A stretch of DNA of 64,000 bases from Alphaproteobacteria bacterium (GCA_024280735.1 JAJRPO010000069.1:47103-111102), one strand, 5' to 3'; counted from the stretch's first letter, positions 42,664 through 51,375 are shown. Numbers and translations are program-made. Notes: a model not told the origin generated them from the sequence alone.

Positions 42664-43619
42664 TGACTAAAACTGAGTTCGACGCACAAGGTTCGAGATC
42701 CAAGAGGCCCTGCCCAATTTGGGTGGACGCCTTCCAGCGGGACACGCAGCACTTGTCGGCGGACGAGGTGGGGGCTTATTTTCTTATCATCATGGCGATG
42801 TGGTCACGAAAAGATTGCGCCGTATTCGACAATCAGGCGCAGCTCGCAAGGATTGCAAGGGTGTCACTGCGCTTGTGGAAAAGCAGGATTGCCCCGACCT
42901 TAATGCCGTTTTTCACGGTCGAAAATGGGTTGGTTTTATCCAACAGGTTACGAAAAGAAGCCACTTACGTTGAACGACAGGTTACACAACAGCGTTGCCG
43001 TAAAACGGGCGAAAATCCCGATAACCTATTGAAAACTAAGGATCGACCCCAAACCACGGATGAACCACGGACCGAACCGCGGCACCTACCATCCCAACAA
43101 CCCAACAACCCAACTAAAGAGTCATCATCAATACCCCTTACTCTCAATGGAGAGAGCGTGACCGAAATCCAATCACCACCAACCGCTGATGATGATGATT
43201 TTTCAGCTTTTGGAATTTTGAAGGATGCGGGCCTCGCAGTTGAGTACGATCACCGAGGTTCTGATTTCTGGGCAAGGGACGCGCACACCGCCAAAGCCCA
43301 CGAGTGGCGGGACGATCACGGGCTGTCCAGAAAAGCAATTGTCGCCGCAATCAAGCGCGTTCTTGACCGTCGAGCCACCAGCGCCGAGCCAATCAACTCA
43401 ATGAAATTCTTTGAGGCCGAGGTGTTGGCGTCGAAGAATGCAAACGCCGCGACTAAGCCAATCCTCAAGGTGGACAGGGCCGAATTTTGGGCAACGCAAA
43501 TCAGGGAGGGGCGCTTTGTCACTTCAACATCGGTGAACGCCGCGACGATTGAAGAAATGATTGGCCGCGACCTGGTGACGCCAGAGCAGGTGATAGCGGC
43601 GGGGCTTAGAATCCAATGA
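42663..43619 (+). CDS. DUF1376 replication-module protein
   Basis: 318 residues from a GTG with GGAGGG upstream. The N-terminal 110 residues (PIWVDAFQRDTQHLSADEVG; YFLIIMAMWSR; LARIARVSLRLW) match DUF1376, common in phage replication-initiation proteins. A Pro/Thr/Ser-rich linker (about 120-175) leads to a C-terminal helical domain. A DnaD/O-like role in origin binding or helicase recruitment is inferred. Confidence 0.8.
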   Translation: MTKTEFDAQGSRSKRPCPIWVDAFQRDTQHLSADEVGAYFLIIMAMWSRKDCAVFDNQAQLARIARVSLRLWKSRIAPTLMPFFTVENGLVLSNRLRKEATYVERQVTQQRCRKTGENPDNLLKTKDRPQTTDEPRTEPRHLPSQQPNNPTKESSSIPLTLNGESVTEIQSPPTADDDDFSAFGILKDAGLAVEYDHRGSDFWARDAHTAKAHEWRDDHGLSRKAIVAAIKRVLDRRATSAEPINSMKFFEAEVLASKNANAATKPILKVDRAEFWATQIREGRFVTSTSVNAATIEEMIGRDLVTPEQVIAAGLRIQ

Positions 43620-44089
43620 AAACGGAAGGAAACCAAATGCTAGAGCAAACAGGCAGAACAGCGCTTGAGGCGTCACGGGCAAACACTTGGGTGCTACCAC
43701 CAAAGCCAGCCAAGCCATTTCAGCTTGCGAGGTACACGGGCGGGGAGCATGCCGCCGTTGATGGCGAGGCAATGCGGAAAGAGGCTGAAAAAACAGGCCA
43801 CCGGAAGATTGCGCCAAGAAGTGCTGCGGCGTCACGGAAGAACCCGTACATCCCCAAGGAAACACGGGCAGATCGATACAAGGCCGTAACCGCGGCCATT
43901 AACGACCTCGACGGAAAGGCTTCAACGCAGGAAATTCATTTCCTGATTTACCACCACGGCAAAATCAGCCTGGCCGCATGTCTGCGCACACTGCAAGCGA
44001 TGGAGGGGATGGGTAAGGTTCGCCAGATTGATAAGTTTGCAAAGCCCGCGTTCTGGGAATTGACCGCTGCGAGCGCGGTGGAGGTGTGA
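43616..44089 (+). CDS. Winged-helix-like phage replication/regulatory protein
   Basis: 157 residues; the ATGA start overlaps the DUF1376 gene. The last 70 residues (KAVTAAINDLDGKASTQEIH; KISLAACLRTLQAMEGMGKV) look like a winged helix. A partner for the DUF1376 protein, as with O/P pairs, is possible but unproven. Confidence 0.6.
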   Translation: MKTEGNQMLEQTGRTALEASRANTWVLPPKPAKPFQLARYTGGEHAAVDGEAMRKEAEKTGHRKIAPRSAAASRKNPYIPKETRADRYKAVTAAINDLDGKASTQEIHFLIYHHGKISLAACLRTLQAMEGMGKVRQIDKFAKPAFWELTAASAVEV

Positions 44090-44307
44090 AGTATCGCAGC
44101 CCACAAGTGCAATGGGATAGCGACAGGGCCAGCGCCCGACGCCGTGAGGCGCTCTTGCAGCAGGGTTACGCCCTGATCAAGCTGGACGACGTTGTGAGCG
44201 ATTTTGACCGGATCAGGGCAAGGCAGATCGCGGAGGGGCAGGCGGCGGCGTTACGGCGTCAGGCACGGCAGGATGAGCAGGCGCAGAATGAATTTTACAG
44301 GAGGTGA
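44086..44307 (+). CDS. Small charged helical protein
   Basis: 73 residues from a GTG overlapping the previous stop (GTGTGA). Rich in Arg, Gln and Ala, probably one long coiled helix (RARQIAEGQAAALRRQARQD). Function unknown. Confidence 0.5.
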   Translation: MKYRSPQVQWDSDRASARRREALLQQGYALIKLDDVVSDFDRIRARQIAEGQAAALRRQARQDEQAQNEFYRR

Positions 44308-44311
44308 GCAG

Positions 44312-44827
44312 ATGGCAAAGCAGGGCAGGCCGCGTAAGGCGAAAATCACGTTGGGCGGCGACCACGGGCCGAACACAAAGGCCCAAATGTCAGGGGCCGA
44401 GGTTGTTCCGGTCAAAGGCGATAATCCGAACGGCGTCGGGCAAAAGCGCCGCGAGAACGTGCTGGCGCGGATGCACGGGGATATGGGAAAGTCAGGTGGT
44501 ATTTCGCTGCGTCAATATCAGGCCGGAATGGAAATTCAGGAAGCTTATTGCGGGTGTGAAAAACTCAGCAGCGGTAATTCGGATTACTCAAAGCCAATTG
44601 TGGATAGCAGCCCACGGCCTGACATGTTTATGGAAAAGCAGGTGGATGCGGTGTCTCGGCTCGCACGGGCAATGGCTGGGGTTCCAAGCAACATGCAATA
44701 TGTGATCGAGCACGTGTGCTGGCATAATCAGCCAGTGGCAAAACTAAGCAAAGGCCGCAATCTGGGAATGCACAGGGCCAACCTGAAAGTCGCGCTGGAT
44801 TTGGTCGCAAATCGATTGAAGTATTGA
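44312..44827 (+). CDS. Candidate late-gene regulator (Q-position, DUF6456-like C-terminus)
   Basis: 171 residues from MAKQGRPRKAKITLGGD with a perfect GGAGGTGA ahead. The C-terminal 70 residues (VDAVSRLARAMAGVPSNMQY; VIEHVCWHNQPVAKLSKGRN) end in a sigma-region-4-like helix-turn-helix. The gene is last of the early operon, directly before a terminator and the terminase genes, the place of Q-type antiterminators or late activators. The role is inferred from position and fold. Confidence 0.65.
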   Translation: MAKQGRPRKAKITLGGDHGPNTKAQMSGAEVVPVKGDNPNGVGQKRRENVLARMHGDMGKSGGISLRQYQAGMEIQEAYCGCEKLSSGNSDYSKPIVDSSPRPDMFMEKQVDAVSRLARAMAGVPSNMQYVIEHVCWHNQPVAKLSKGRNLGMHRANLKVALDLVANRLKY

Positions 44828-44866
44828 CGGGAACCTAAAAAGGCGTCTAAAAGCATAATAGAAATT

Positions 44867-44898
44867 GGCGCGACCGGAGACGGTAATGCGCCTTTTTT
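44867..44898 (+). terminator. Terminator between early and late genes
   Basis: GGCGC (44867-44871) pairs with GCGCC (44888-44892). Inside, ACCG-GAGA-CGGT forms a second stem with a GAGA tetraloop. Six T residues follow (44893-44898). It lies between the Q-position gene and the terminase genes, where a late antitermination target is expected. Confidence 0.82.
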
Positions 44899-44962
44899 GA
44901 TGGAAAATCACAAAATCCACGGGAATGACCCACACAACCAGATCCTTCCAAGGAGGTGCTGA

Positions 44963-44989
44963 ATGTTGCGTATTGGCGAGGGTGTTTAG
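44963..44989 (+). CDS. Eight-codon leader ORF before terS
   Basis: ATG at 44963 lies 6 bases after an ideal AAGGAGG, and reads MLRIGEGV, then a stop (TAG, 44987-44989) directly touching the terS ATG. Translation of it could deliver ribosomes to terS by coupling. It may simply be a displaced ribosome-binding site. Confidence 0.4.
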   Translation: MLRIGEGV

Positions 44990-45592
44990 ATGGCTGGCCT
45001 GAACGCAAAGCAGAAAATGTTCTGCGAGGAATACCTGATTGACCTGAACGCCACACAGACAGCTATCAGGTCCGGATACAGCGAAAAGACCGCGTACTCC
45101 CAAGGCCAGCGACTGTTGAAGCATGTTGAGGTGCAGGAGTACATTCAAGAACTCAAGGAAAAGCGGGCCGAGCGTACCGAGATAACAGCTGATCGTGTTT
45201 TGGCTGAATTGGGCAAAATTGGGTTTCAAGATGTTCGTAACCTGTTTTCAAATCAAGGTTCTCTAAAAGCGATTCATGATCTGGATGATTTCACAGCAGG
45301 CTCTGTCGCCTCGATCGAAGTGGTGACGGTTCCAAGTGGTGAATATGACGACGACGGCAACAAAGAATTCCATGACGTACATAAAATCAAAACATGGGAC
45401 AAGAAGGCAGCTCTTGTGGACATCGGCAAGCACCTCGGCATGTTCCCGAACAAGCATGAACACACTGGAAAAGATGGTGGTCCAATTCAGGTAGAGCAGA
45501 AAACCGAGGGTGATCTGATTGAGCAAGCGAAAAGACTTGGCATCGATCCAGCAATTCTTGGACTCGCTGGAGACCCACAAAAAGACAACTGA
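44990..45592 (+). CDS. terS: Terminase small subunit
   Basis: 200 residues of the Terminase_2 family. The N-terminal domain LNAKQKMFCEEYLIDLNATQ and AIRSGYSEKTAYSQGQRLLK is its DNA-recognising helix-turn-helix. It selects phage DNA for packaging. It overlaps the large-subunit gene by 74 bp. First gene of the late operon. Confidence 0.93.
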   Translation: MAGLNAKQKMFCEEYLIDLNATQTAIRSGYSEKTAYSQGQRLLKHVEVQEYIQELKEKRAERTEITADRVLAELGKIGFQDVRNLFSNQGSLKAIHDLDDFTAGSVASIEVVTVPSGEYDDDGNKEFHDVHKIKTWDKKAALVDIGKHLGMFPNKHEHTGKDGGPIQVEQKTEGDLIEQAKRLGIDPAILGLAGDPQKDN

Positions 45593-47006
45593 CTTAGCGG
45601 CCGGTGGTGATCTGCTGGACTTTTCGCGTTGGTTCTTTCCGATCAGGGAGGGGATGGCGCTAATTGAGGGCCCACATCACCGCTTGATGGCCGAAACGCT
45701 GGACAGGGTTCTCAGGGGCGAAATATCGCGCCTGATTATCACGGTCCCGCCGGGCTACACTAAAACCGAATTCGCGGTTGTTAATTTCATAGCTAAGGGG
45801 TTCCAGATAAACCCAAGATCGCGGTTTATTCATGCAACGTTTTCGGATGATCTGGCGCGTGAAAACAGCGACAAGATTAAGGGCCTCATCCAGCTTTCTG
45901 AATTTCAGGAAATACAGCAGGTTCAAATAAGGAGTGATAGCAGCGCCAAGGATAGGTGGAAGACCGCAGAGGGCGGCGGAGTGCTGGCAAAGGCTGCTGG
46001 CGGCCCGATCACAGGCTTTCGCGCTGGATACATGGACAAGACAGCATTCACGGGTGCGCTTGTTATTGATGACCCGCTAAAGCCGGATGACGCATTCAGC
46101 CCAACGGCGCGCAAAAAGGTAAACCAGCGGGCGACGAACACTTTCAGATCACGGGTTGCGCATGAGGGCGTTCCTATCGTGGTTATCATGCAGCGACTTC
46201 ATGGTGATGATTTCGCAGGGCACTTACTGACAGGCGGAACCGGCGAAATCTGGGATCACTTGGATCTGCCCGTGATAATTGATCACGGTCGAGACTACCC
46301 GCAAGAATGGACGCATGGGCGACCGATAGAGCACAATCTACCGGACGGGCCTCTCTGGGCAGAAAAGCACAGCTTGGCGGAAATTGAGGTTCTAAAGGCT
46401 GATGGCTACACATACGCCAGCCAATACGATCAGCGGCCTGTTTCGATTGAGGGCGCGCTATTCGATATGAAGGGCTTTCACTGGTGGACTGAATTGCCGC
46501 CAATGGAGTATTATCGAATGTTCGCTGATACCGCCCAGAAAACAGGCGAGCGAAACGATTATTCGGTGTTTCAGCTTTGGGGTAAAGGCTCTGCCGGTGG
46601 GGTGTACCTTGTCGATCAGGTCAGGGGTAAGTGGGAAGCGCCGGAACTCGAAGCAACGGGTCTGGCATTTTGGGCAAAGCACAGGCGTAAAAACGTTCGC
46701 GGCTTACTGGTCGAGGATAAGGTTTCGGGCACTGGATTAATTCAGTCGCTGAAACGAAAAGGCATCCCCGTTCAAGGGCTTCCCCGTAACCGAGATAAAT
46801 ACACACGAGGGCTGGATGCAGCGCCATGGATTGCGACCGGAATGGTTCACCTTCCAGCAGAGGCAGTATTCACCAAAGATTTGAAATTGGAATTGCAGAT
46901 ATTCGATGGGCTTGGAACTGGTTTTGATGATCAGGTTGACCCGTTGATGGATGCGATTGCGGATATGTTGGGTGGATCAACGTATTCATGGGAGGGCGCA
47001 ATATGA
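45519..47006 (+). CDS. terL: Terminase large subunit
   Basis: 495 residues from a TTG start with GAGGG ahead. The packaging ATPase has Walker A TVPPGYTKTE (about 75-84) and Walker B ALVIDDP (about 180-186). The C-terminal RNase-H-like nuclease begins with the acidic MFADTAQKTGERNDYS. The motor pumps DNA into the prohead through the portal. Its stop overlaps the portal start (ATGA). Confidence 0.95.
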   Translation: MSKRKDLASIQQFLDSLETHKKTTDLAAGGDLLDFSRWFFPIREGMALIEGPHHRLMAETLDRVLRGEISRLIITVPPGYTKTEFAVVNFIAKGFQINPRSRFIHATFSDDLARENSDKIKGLIQLSEFQEIQQVQIRSDSSAKDRWKTAEGGGVLAKAAGGPITGFRAGYMDKTAFTGALVIDDPLKPDDAFSPTARKKVNQRATNTFRSRVAHEGVPIVVIMQRLHGDDFAGHLLTGGTGEIWDHLDLPVIIDHGRDYPQEWTHGRPIEHNLPDGPLWAEKHSLAEIEVLKADGYTYASQYDQRPVSIEGALFDMKGFHWWTELPPMEYYRMFADTAQKTGERNDYSVFQLWGKGSAGGVYLVDQVRGKWEAPELEATGLAFWAKHRRKNVRGLLVEDKVSGTGLIQSLKRKGIPVQGLPRNRDKYTRGLDAAPWIATGMVHLPAEAVFTKDLKLELQIFDGLGTGFDDQVDPLMDAIADMLGGSTYSWEGAI

Positions 47007-48781
47007 TCAGTATGACAGACGGCTTCCAAAATCTCGTGGCCAACCTTGGCACGGCCCGAGATAAAGCATCTGCAAGCGGATACGTTCTTGAGGCATTGGA
47101 CGTGCAGGCACTTGAGGCGGCTTATCGTTCTGCCCCCGTGGCCCGCAAGATAATTGATATGCCCGCCGAGGATTCATTTCGTGAGTGGCGTGAATGGCAT
47201 GCCGACGCAAAGCAAATCAGCGCCATAGAGGCAGAAGAAGCCCGCCTGAATGTCAAAGGCATGATGATCAAGGCTAGGAAATCGGCGCGCCTTCACGGTG
47301 GTGCCGCTGTCTATATTGGGATGGATGACAGTGACCCGACAAAGCCACTGAATCCAGCGGCGGTTAAGAAGGGCGGCTTGAAATATCTTACCGTTCTTAG
47401 CCGTTACGAGCTGACCGAGGGCGACGTGCAGCGCGATCCGCGAGAGTCGGGCTATGGGCTGCCCCAAGTTTACACAATGAGCGCTGGTGATGCGACAACC
47501 GTGGACATACACCCGTCCAGACTGGTTGTGTTTCGCGGGAAAGAAACGCCCTCAACAACGATTGGCGCGGATAGTTGGGGTGACAGCGCGCTTGCGGGTA
47601 CGTTGGAAACCATTCTCAGGCTTGATAGCACGTTGGCAAATGTCGCCAGTTTAGTGTTCGAGGCCAAAATTGATGTAATCAAAATCAAGGACTTCACTCA
47701 AGGTTTACGCGAAGGTGGGGCGTCCTATGAAAAACTGATGCTAAGGCGCTTTGGGTTGGCGGCTACGGCAAAGGGTATAAACGGCGCTCTTTTACTCGAC
47801 GCAGAGGAGGATTATTCGCAGAAATCTGCGAGCTTTGCCACGCTGCCGGATATTATGGACAGGTTCGCACAGATGTGCGCGGCAGCGGCGGGGATACCTG
47901 TAACGCTGTTATTTGGGCTTTCTCCAGGTGGACTAAACGCCACGGGAGAGAGCGATACGCGAGGGTATTACGACCGGATAAAGGCATCACAATCCTTGGA
48001 AGTCACGCCTGCGATGTCGGTACTGGATGAATGTTTGATTTATTCGGCGCTTGGAAAACGGCCGTCTGAAATATTCTATGATTGGCGCTCTCTGTGGCAG
48101 GTCAGTGCGAAGGAGCGCGCGGATATTGGCGATAAGATTGCCAGCGCATTCGAGAAAATACACCGCATGGATATTCTACCACCAGAAGCGATCGGTAATG
48201 CTGTCGTCAACGCCTTGACTGAGGCGGGCGTTGCACCGGGTTTTGAGGCGGATGTCGCTAAGTTCTATGTGGGTGAGGACGACGAGGGCGATGAAAACAG
48301 TGACGGCTTGACGAATACCGCAGATACCTCCCCGCGAACTCTTTATGTTCATCGCAAGGTCCAGAATGGCGAGGATATTATCGCTTGGGCGAAGGCGCAG
48401 GGCTTCAAAACCACTCTACCATCCGACGACCTGCATGTGACTATCGCTTTTAGTCGTCAGGCAGTGGATTGGATGGAAATGGGCGAAAGCTGGCAGCCCA
48501 AAATTGAGGTGCCAGAGGGAGGCGCGCGCATACTTGACCAATTCGGAGAGGCGAAGGTTTTATTGTTCAATTCCTCCGAGCTATCTTGGCGGCACGAGGA
48601 AATGAAGCGCAACGGCGCGACGTGGGATCATCCTGAATATCAACCGCACATCACAATAAGTTACGACCCCGACAACCCAGATATAAGTAAGATCGAACCC
48701 TACACTGGCAAGATCGATTTGGGGCCGGAGATATTCGCCGAGGTCAAAGATGACTGGCAATCGGGCATCAAGGAGTCCTAA
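47003..48781 (+). CDS. Portal protein (DUF1073) fused to an Acb1-like 2H phosphodiesterase domain
   Basis: 592 residues. Residues 1 to about 430 are a DUF1073 portal protein (YRSAPVARKIIDMPAEDSFR; RLVVFRGKETP; GIPVTLLFGLSPGGLNATGE), which forms the dodecameric DNA channel. Acidic residues about 425-440 make a linker. From about 445 (LYVHRKVQNGEDIIAWAKAQ) the chain has two H-x-T motifs, HVTIAF (478-483) and HITISY (549-554), 71 residues apart. These are the double catalytic motif of 2H phosphodiesterases, in an arrangement resembling T4 Acb1, which degrades the cyclic nucleotides of CBASS defence. The ATG at 47003 behind GGGAGGG is preferred over 46988. Confidence 0.88.
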   Translation: MISMTDGFQNLVANLGTARDKASASGYVLEALDVQALEAAYRSAPVARKIIDMPAEDSFREWREWHADAKQISAIEAEEARLNVKGMMIKARKSARLHGGAAVYIGMDDSDPTKPLNPAAVKKGGLKYLTVLSRYELTEGDVQRDPRESGYGLPQVYTMSAGDATTVDIHPSRLVVFRGKETPSTTIGADSWGDSALAGTLETILRLDSTLANVASLVFEAKIDVIKIKDFTQGLREGGASYEKLMLRRFGLAATAKGINGALLLDAEEDYSQKSASFATLPDIMDRFAQMCAAAAGIPVTLLFGLSPGGLNATGESDTRGYYDRIKASQSLEVTPAMSVLDECLIYSALGKRPSEIFYDWRSLWQVSAKERADIGDKIASAFEKIHRMDILPPEAIGNAVVNALTEAGVAPGFEADVAKFYVGEDDEGDENSDGLTNTADTSPRTLYVHRKVQNGEDIIAWAKAQGFKTTLPSDDLHVTIAFSRQAVDWMEMGESWQPKIEVPEGGARILDQFGEAKVLLFNSSELSWRHEEMKRNGATWDHPEYQPHITISYDPDNPDISKIEPYTGKIDLGPEIFAEVKDDWQSGIKES

Positions 48782-48784
48782 CCA

Positions 48785-49918
48785 ATGAAATTCACAGACA
48801 CCGCCGAGTTGGCGGGCACCCGTAGAACAGCGGACGGATACCTTGTGGCTGATGTGCTTTGCGCGCGCATGGGGTGTCAGGATTACCAAGGCACTGATCT
48901 TGGCCTCACCGACGCGGGGATGGTTCCTGTTTTTCGCCCTGAATCGGTTGTGTTTGACAAGGCCAGCATGGCGACGTTCGCGGGCAAGCCTGTGACTGTC
49001 GGACACCCTGCTGACCCGGTTACAGCAGATAATTGGAAAAACTATGCCGTTGGTGACATTGGCGAAGATGTTGCCCGCGATGGCGAATCCATCCGCGTGT
49101 CCATCAAGGTAATGGACGCGGTGGCCATCAAGGCAATTGAGGGCGGAACACAACAGATTTCAATGGGCTACACCACCGGAATTGAAATGAAGGACGGCAC
49201 GGCACCGGACGGCACGAAATACCGCGCGGTTCAGGTTGGTCCCATCAGAATTAACCACCTCGCAATCGTTGATCGTGCGCGAGGCGGCGACAAGTTGCGC
49301 ATCGGAGATGGTGCGGAAAGCTGGGGCGCGGCCCCATTCACCATGAGCAAGAAAGAGGAGGACTCTATGTCTAACCAGGCTCTTACAACAGTGGTGCTGG
49401 GCGATAAGGCTGCGCAAGTAGCAGTCGCTGATGCACCCCTGATCGAACAATTCAAGATCGACCAAGCCAAGGCCTTGAGCGATATGCAAACTGCCCATGT
49501 AGCAGAAATTGCGGCCAAGGACGAAGATATTGGCAAGCTTAAGGCCGCCAACAAGAAAATGGCCGATGAAGCAATTACACCGGAAAAAATGACCGGGCTG
49601 ATTGCTGACCGTGTTGCGCTCGAGGCAACTGTAAAGTTGGTTTCGGACACAATCAAAGTCGAAGGCGTCTCGGACGCGGATCTGCGCAAAGCAGCAGTCA
49701 CAGCCAAGTTCGGTGACGATATGGTCACGGGCGAAGCCGAAGCAACCATCACTGGCATGTTCAAGGCTGTGGCTAAGGATGTGGCAAAAAGTGATTCCGT
49801 TGCTGACATTATCACAGGCGGTATCAAGGCCAGTGACAGCGAGTCCGTGGCAGACAAAGCCTATAACGACAATCTTGCGTATCTCAACGGCGCGCATCGT
49901 CAGGAAAAGGGGGCCTAA
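48785..49918 (+). CDS. Prohead protease (DUF2213) with C-terminal scaffold
   Basis: 377 residues. The N-terminal 190 residues form the DUF2213 protease domain: GYLVADVLCARMGCQDYQG, TVGHPADPVTADNW with a candidate catalytic histidine, TQQISMGYTTG with a candidate serine, and NHLAIVDRARGG. The rest is a coiled-coil-rich scaffold (SDMQTAHVAEIAAKDEDIGK; KLKAANKKMADEA). An internal start at 49367 could make the scaffold alone. It starts 3 bp after the portal gene. Confidence 0.87.
   Translation: MKFTDTAELAGTRRTADGYLVADVLCARMGCQDYQGTDLGLTDAGMVPVFRPESVVFDKASMATFAGKPVTVGHPADPVTADNWKNYAVGDIGEDVARDGESIRVSIKVMDAVAIKAIEGGTQQISMGYTTGIEMKDGTAPDGTKYRAVQVGPIRINHLAIVDRARGGDKLRIGDGAESWGAAPFTMSKKEEDSMSNQALTTVVLGDKAAQVAVADAPLIEQFKIDQAKALSDMQTAHVAEIAAKDEDIGKLKAANKKMADEAITPEKMTGLIADRVALEATVKLVSDTIKVEGVSDADLRKAAVTAKFGDDMVTGEAEATITGMFKAVAKDVAKSDSVADIITGGIKASDSESVADKAYNDNLAYLNGAHRQEKGA
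49367..49918 (+). CDS. Putative scaffold protein from an internal start
   Basis: Inside the protease gene and in the same frame, GAGGAGG (49356-49362) stands 4 bases before an ATG at codon 195 (MSNQALTTVVLGDKAAQ). This is the protease-scaffold boundary, exactly where lambda Nu3 starts inside gene C. The 183-residue product would be the coiled-coil scaffold made in excess over the protease. Confidence 0.65.
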   Translation: MSNQALTTVVLGDKAAQVAVADAPLIEQFKIDQAKALSDMQTAHVAEIAAKDEDIGKLKAANKKMADEAITPEKMTGLIADRVALEATVKLVSDTIKVEGVSDADLRKAAVTAKFGDDMVTGEAEATITGMFKAVAKDVAKSDSVADIITGGIKASDSESVADKAYNDNLAYLNGAHRQEKGA

Positions 49919-49921
49919 GAT

Positions 49922-50362
49922 ATGGCTATTCAAAGCACATACGCCACTAAAATGGCAACGGCCTATGCGGGCATGATCGTCAACACTGAACCGAATGTAT
50001 TGATCAGCCGCGAGGTTGAATCTGCTGCTGTTGGGTTTGGCAAGGCGGTTAAGCAAGGCACTGGTGACGCTCAGGTTATCGCCGCCACGGCCGCCGTTGA
50101 TGTTGTTCGCGGCATCACGGTGCGGGATCAGTCGACTACGGATGACAAATTCGCCGTCGCGGATAGCGCCTTGGTAATAACCAAGGGTGTGATCTGGGTG
50201 ACTGCGCTGGATACCGTTGTCGCCGGCGCACCTGTTTACATGGTTGTCGCTGGCGGGTCAGGTAAGTTCACCGACACCACGACCAGCAATCTCGCCATTC
50301 CCGGCGCAATCTTTGAGACCAGCGGCGCTGCCGATGATCTGGTCGCGATCCGTCTGGGCTAA
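49922..50362 (+). CDS. Capsid cement/decoration-like protein
   Basis: 146 residues. AYAGMIVNTEPNVLISREVE and VVRGITVRDQSTTDDKFAVA match the structural cement (Gp24-like/DUF2190) type that stabilises expanded capsids. The chain is all beta and Ala/Val-rich. It lies between scaffold and capsid, the normal place. Confidence 0.8.
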   Translation: MAIQSTYATKMATAYAGMIVNTEPNVLISREVESAAVGFGKAVKQGTGDAQVIAATAAVDVVRGITVRDQSTTDDKFAVADSALVITKGVIWVTALDTVVAGAPVYMVVAGGSGKFTDTTTSNLAIPGAIFETSGAADDLVAIRLG

Positions 50363-50375
50363 GGAGGCCTCTCAA

Positions 50376-51323
50376 ATGACAATGCACAAACAATTCAATG
50401 ACGCCGTGCAAGCGTCTCTGAGCTTTGCTCAAAAGCAAACCTCCCATATCGAGGCGGGCGTTTACGCGCACCGCTACCCTGAGCTGGATTATGCCAGCCT
50501 TGTTCCGGTGGATACTGGTGCAGGCGAATGGTCAAAGTCCGTTACCTACTATTCGATGGACGGGGCTGGCGCGGCTAAGTGGCTGAACGGCAACGGCAAG
50601 GATATTCCCGTTGTTGGCACTAACATGGAGCAGCACGAAACCGCGATCTATTCGGCTGGTATCGGTTACAGCTACGGTTTGGAGGAAGTGAACCAAGCCC
50701 GTATGCTGAATATTCAGCTGGATGGTGAAAAGGCGCGTATTGCGCGGCGCTCCTATGAGCAGATGGTTTACAGCATTGCCTTTGAAGGTGATGCAGCCAA
50801 GAGCTTTGAGGGCCTTTACGATTATACGGGCGTTCCGGCTGCGTCTGTCGCTGCTGATGGTGCAGGGTCTGCAACTGCATGGTCTTCTAAAACACCGGAT
50901 CAGATTATTCGCGATGTGAACGCAATCCTGATCGGGCTGCACACTGCAACGGCCACCACAGAACTGGCGGACACGCTGATCCTACCAGTGGAGCGCTTGC
51001 AGATGATCAGCTCTACCCGCCTGACTGGCACGAGCATCACCATTCTGGAATTCATTCAGAAGGCCAACATCTACACCGCGCAGACAGGCCGACCCCTTAC
51101 CATCATCGGCAAGCGCGGCCTGTTGACCAAGGGTGCTGGGTCCACAGCCCGCATGATCGGGTATCGCCGTGCGCCGGACGTGCTGAAACTGCACATTCCA
51201 ATGGTTCACCGGTTTTTCCCCATTCAGATTGAGGGCTTCCAGTTCACTATTCCGGGCATGTTCCGGTTGGGTGGCTTGGATATTCGCCTGCCTAAAGCCG
51301 TGACCTACGGCGACGGGATTTAA
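50376..51323 (+). CDS. Major capsid protein (DUF2184 family)
   Basis: 315 residues starting MTMHKQFNDAVQASLSFAQK behind AAGGAGG; the upstream frame to 50217 overlaps the cement gene and is rejected. The body (IYSAGIGYSYGLEEVNQARM; GLYDYTGVPA; FFPIQIEGFQFTIPGMFRLG) is the DUF2184 capsid family found with DUF2213 proteases and DUF1073 portals. Forms the icosahedral shell. Confidence 0.9.
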   Translation: MTMHKQFNDAVQASLSFAQKQTSHIEAGVYAHRYPELDYASLVPVDTGAGEWSKSVTYYSMDGAGAAKWLNGNGKDIPVVGTNMEQHETAIYSAGIGYSYGLEEVNQARMLNIQLDGEKARIARRSYEQMVYSIAFEGDAAKSFEGLYDYTGVPAASVAADGAGSATAWSSKTPDQIIRDVNAILIGLHTATATTELADTLILPVERLQMISSTRLTGTSITILEFIQKANIYTAQTGRPLTIIGKRGLLTKGAGSTARMIGYRRAPDVLKLHIPMVHRFFPIQIEGFQFTIPGMFRLGGLDIRLPKAVTYGDGI

Positions 51324-51330
51324 TCAGATA

Positions 51331-51351
51331 GGGGCGGCGTTACGCCGCCCC
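51331..51351 (+). terminator. Hairpin behind the capsid gene
   Basis: GGGGCGGCG (51331-51339) pairs with CGCCGCCCC (51343-51351) over a 3-base loop. The following sequence has only a weak T tract (AATTTT). Likely mRNA stabiliser or partial terminator that keeps capsid levels high. Confidence 0.65.
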
Positions 51352-51375
51352 TTGCCAATTTTCGGAGTGGAAAAC

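Noticed and set aside
49160..50056. Minus-strand 298-codon open frame
   Set aside because: Covers the protease/scaffold and cement genes in antisense; no start signal and no protein-like motifs.
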